This document shows positions 35,604 to 36,613 of a DNA stretch of 36,613 bases, piece after piece. A model generated the notes under the pieces. It searched no databases. It saw only the letters and a list, made by a program, of their open reading frames with translations, and was not told where the DNA came from. The DNA is from Rhodanobacter lindaniclasticus (GTDB lineage Bacteria > Pseudomonadota > Gammaproteobacteria > Xanthomonadales > Rhodanobacteraceae): contig NZ_MWIO01000009.1 of assembly GCF_004799035.1 (NCBI RefSeq), positions 1 to 36,613 on the forward strand. Direction: 5' to 3'. The position numbers were made by a program, and so were the translations under genes. Positions within the stretch are counted from its first letter, which is position 1; every line of letters begins with the position of its first letter.

Positions 35604-36613
35604 TCAGTCAGCCTGGCGGCGCAGGAACGCCGGGATGTCGAGATAGTCGAGGCCGGCATCGCCGTGCTTGGCCGCTGCGCTGGACTCCGTCCGCCCCTGC
35701 ACCTCCGGCTGGGCATAATCCACTACCTCGTTGCCGGTGCCGGTACGCAGCACCACCGGGCGCGGACGCATCTGCATCTGCTGGGTCTCGACCATGCGGA
35801 TCGGCGGCTGGCGCGAGGCATTGGCGCGGTTGAGGCCGGTGGCCACCACGGTCACGCGCACGTCATCCTTCATGTCCGGATCCAGCGAGGTGCCGATCAC
35901 CACGGTGGCGTCTTCGCTGGCGAAGTCGTGGATGATGCGGCCGATCTCGTCGAACTCGCGCATGGTCAGGTTGGTGCCGGCGGTGACGTTGACCAGGATG
36001 CCGCAGGCGCCATTCAAGTTGACGTCCTCCAGCAGCGGGTTCTTGATCGCCGCCTCGGCCGCCGCCTGCGCGCGGTCGTCTCCGCGGGCGGTGCCCGAGC
36101 CCATCATCGCCAGGCCCATCTCCGACATCACCGTGCGCACGTCGGCGAAGTCGACGTTGATCAGGCCGGGGGCGGTGATCAGGTCGGCGATGCCCTGCAC
36201 GGCGCCCTGCAGCACGTCGTTGGCGGCCTTGAAGGCATTCAGCAGGGTGACCTCGCGGCCGAGCACGCTGAGCAGCTTCTCGTTCGGCACGGTGATCAGC
36301 GAGTCCACGTGCTGCGACAGGTCTTCGATGCCCTTCAAGGCGACCTGCATGCGCCGGCGACCCTCGAACGGGAACGGCTTGGTCACCACCGCCACGGTCA
36401 GGATGCCCTTCTCCTTGGCCAGTTGCGCCACCACCGGCGCCGCGCCGGTGCCGGTGCCGCCGCCCATGCCGGCGGTGATGAACACCCTATCGGCGCCGTC
36501 TGAGCAACGCCTCGACGCGATCGCGGGCCTCCACGGGACCACAGGCGACCGGGTTGGGATTCCGCGTGAGCCCACATGCCCTGGGTAAGGTACGGGCCAG
36601 GTGGTGGTGGGGG
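35604..36613 (-). CDS. ftsZ: Cell-division GTPase FtsZ, 5' end missing and terminal sequence corrupted
   Basis: From about 36486 leftwards the frame reads well as FtsZ: VFITAGMGGGTGTGAAP (the GGGTGTG GTP-binding signature), PFPFEGRRRM, LLNAFKAAND, NVDFADVRTVMSEMG (T7 loop with catalytic Asp), and the C-terminal peptide LDYLDIPAFLRRQAD that binds ZipA/FtsA. The first 100-odd residues lie past the right edge. Between 36487 and the edge the frame is wrong: the expected segment, roughly GGNP...EARDRVEALL before the GAD-VFITAG stretch, can be made out in another frame up to about 36510, with extra and changed bases. A GTG at 36575 is only an apparent start. FtsZ forms the division ring. Confidence 0.93.
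   Translation of the reverse strand, partial: PTTTWPVPYPGHVGSRGIPTRSPVVPWRPAIASRRCSDGADRVFITAGMGGGTGTGAAPVVAQLAKEKGILTVAVVTKPFPFEGRRRMQVALKGIEDLSQHVDSLITVPNEKLLSVLGREVTLLNAFKAANDVLQGAVQGIADLITAPGLINVDFADVRTVMSEMGLAMMGSGTARGDDRAQAAAEAAIKNPLLEDVNLNGACGILVNVTAGTNLTMREFDEIGRIIHDFASEDATVVIGTSLDPDMKDDVRVTVVATGLNRANASRQPPIRMVETQQMQMRPRPVVLRTGTGNEVVDYAQPEVQGRTESSAAAKHGDAGLDYLDIPAFLRRQAD

Noticed and set aside
35604..36613. ftsZ as a true frameshifted pseudogene
   Set aside because: The damage is confined to the last ~130 nt of the window with several changes per 20 nt, which fits poor sequence at an edge better than gene decay in an essential gene.

Overview
The window is a dense, GC-rich stretch of gammaproteobacterial chromosome. 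Gene content and order (lptD-surA-pdxA-ksgA-apaG-apaH; ftsZ-lpxC then dciA/M23 peptidase/secA; paired ubiH-ubiI; outer-membrane machinery) fit the Xanthomonadales/Lysobacterales, and I would guess Rhodanobacteraceae (Rhodanobacter/Dyella/Frateuria-like). That placement rests on remembered synteny and protein likeness, not on a search. I see no rRNA, tRNA, insertion sequence, prophage, CRISPR array or other sign of recent transfer. Almost everything is housekeeping or cell-envelope function.

Layout. 1-1509 (-): 5' part of hrpA, an RNA helicase that runs off the left edge. 1636-2103 (+): dps, closed by a strong hairpin. 2287-5059 (-): a three-gene operon with 4-nt overlaps, made of a YtrA-type GntR repressor, an ABC ATPase and a 12-TM membrane protein; its promoter carries an inverted repeat over the -10 and the start codon. 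5237-7837 (+): an NdvB-like GH17-GT2 beta-glucan synthase. 7957-13582 (+): tamA-tamB, with a 26-codon leader ORF overlapping the tamB start. 13684-15033 (+): a small WGR-like protein and hemE. 15232-17127 (+): an HDOD-receiver-GGDEF diguanylate cyclase whose receiver domain is degenerate. 17138-20437 (-): ubiH-ubiI (ubiquinone ring hydroxylases) followed by a secreted dienelactone-hydrolase-like protein. 20537-22639 (+): a six-helix membrane protein that looks like the BtuM-type cobalamin transporter, a PduO-type cobalamin adenosyltransferase and a histone-deacetylase-like hydrolase. 22737-29603 (+): lptD-surA-pdxA-ksgA-apaG-apaH. 29685-33532 (-): M23 peptidase then secA. 33560-34039 (+): dciA (DUF721). 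34260-35174 (-): lpxC. 35604 to the right end (-): ftsZ, missing its 5' end.

How the genes work together. Much of the window builds the envelope: LpxC (lipid A), LptD (LPS export), SurA (outer-membrane protein chaperone), TamA/TamB, SecA, an M23 peptidase, FtsZ and a periplasmic-glucan synthase. A second theme is cofactors: hemE, ubiH/ubiI, pdxA and the cobalamin pair.

The features most worth a second look are the probable BtuM-like transporter, the repressor-operator arrangement of the YtrA operon, the pseudo-receiver in the HDOD-GGDEF protein, two SD-preceded small ORFs (before tamB and between ftsZ and lpxC), -10-like hexamers sitting 6-7 nt before several start codons, and an error-rich right end that breaks ftsZ and looks like poor sequence at a contig edge.
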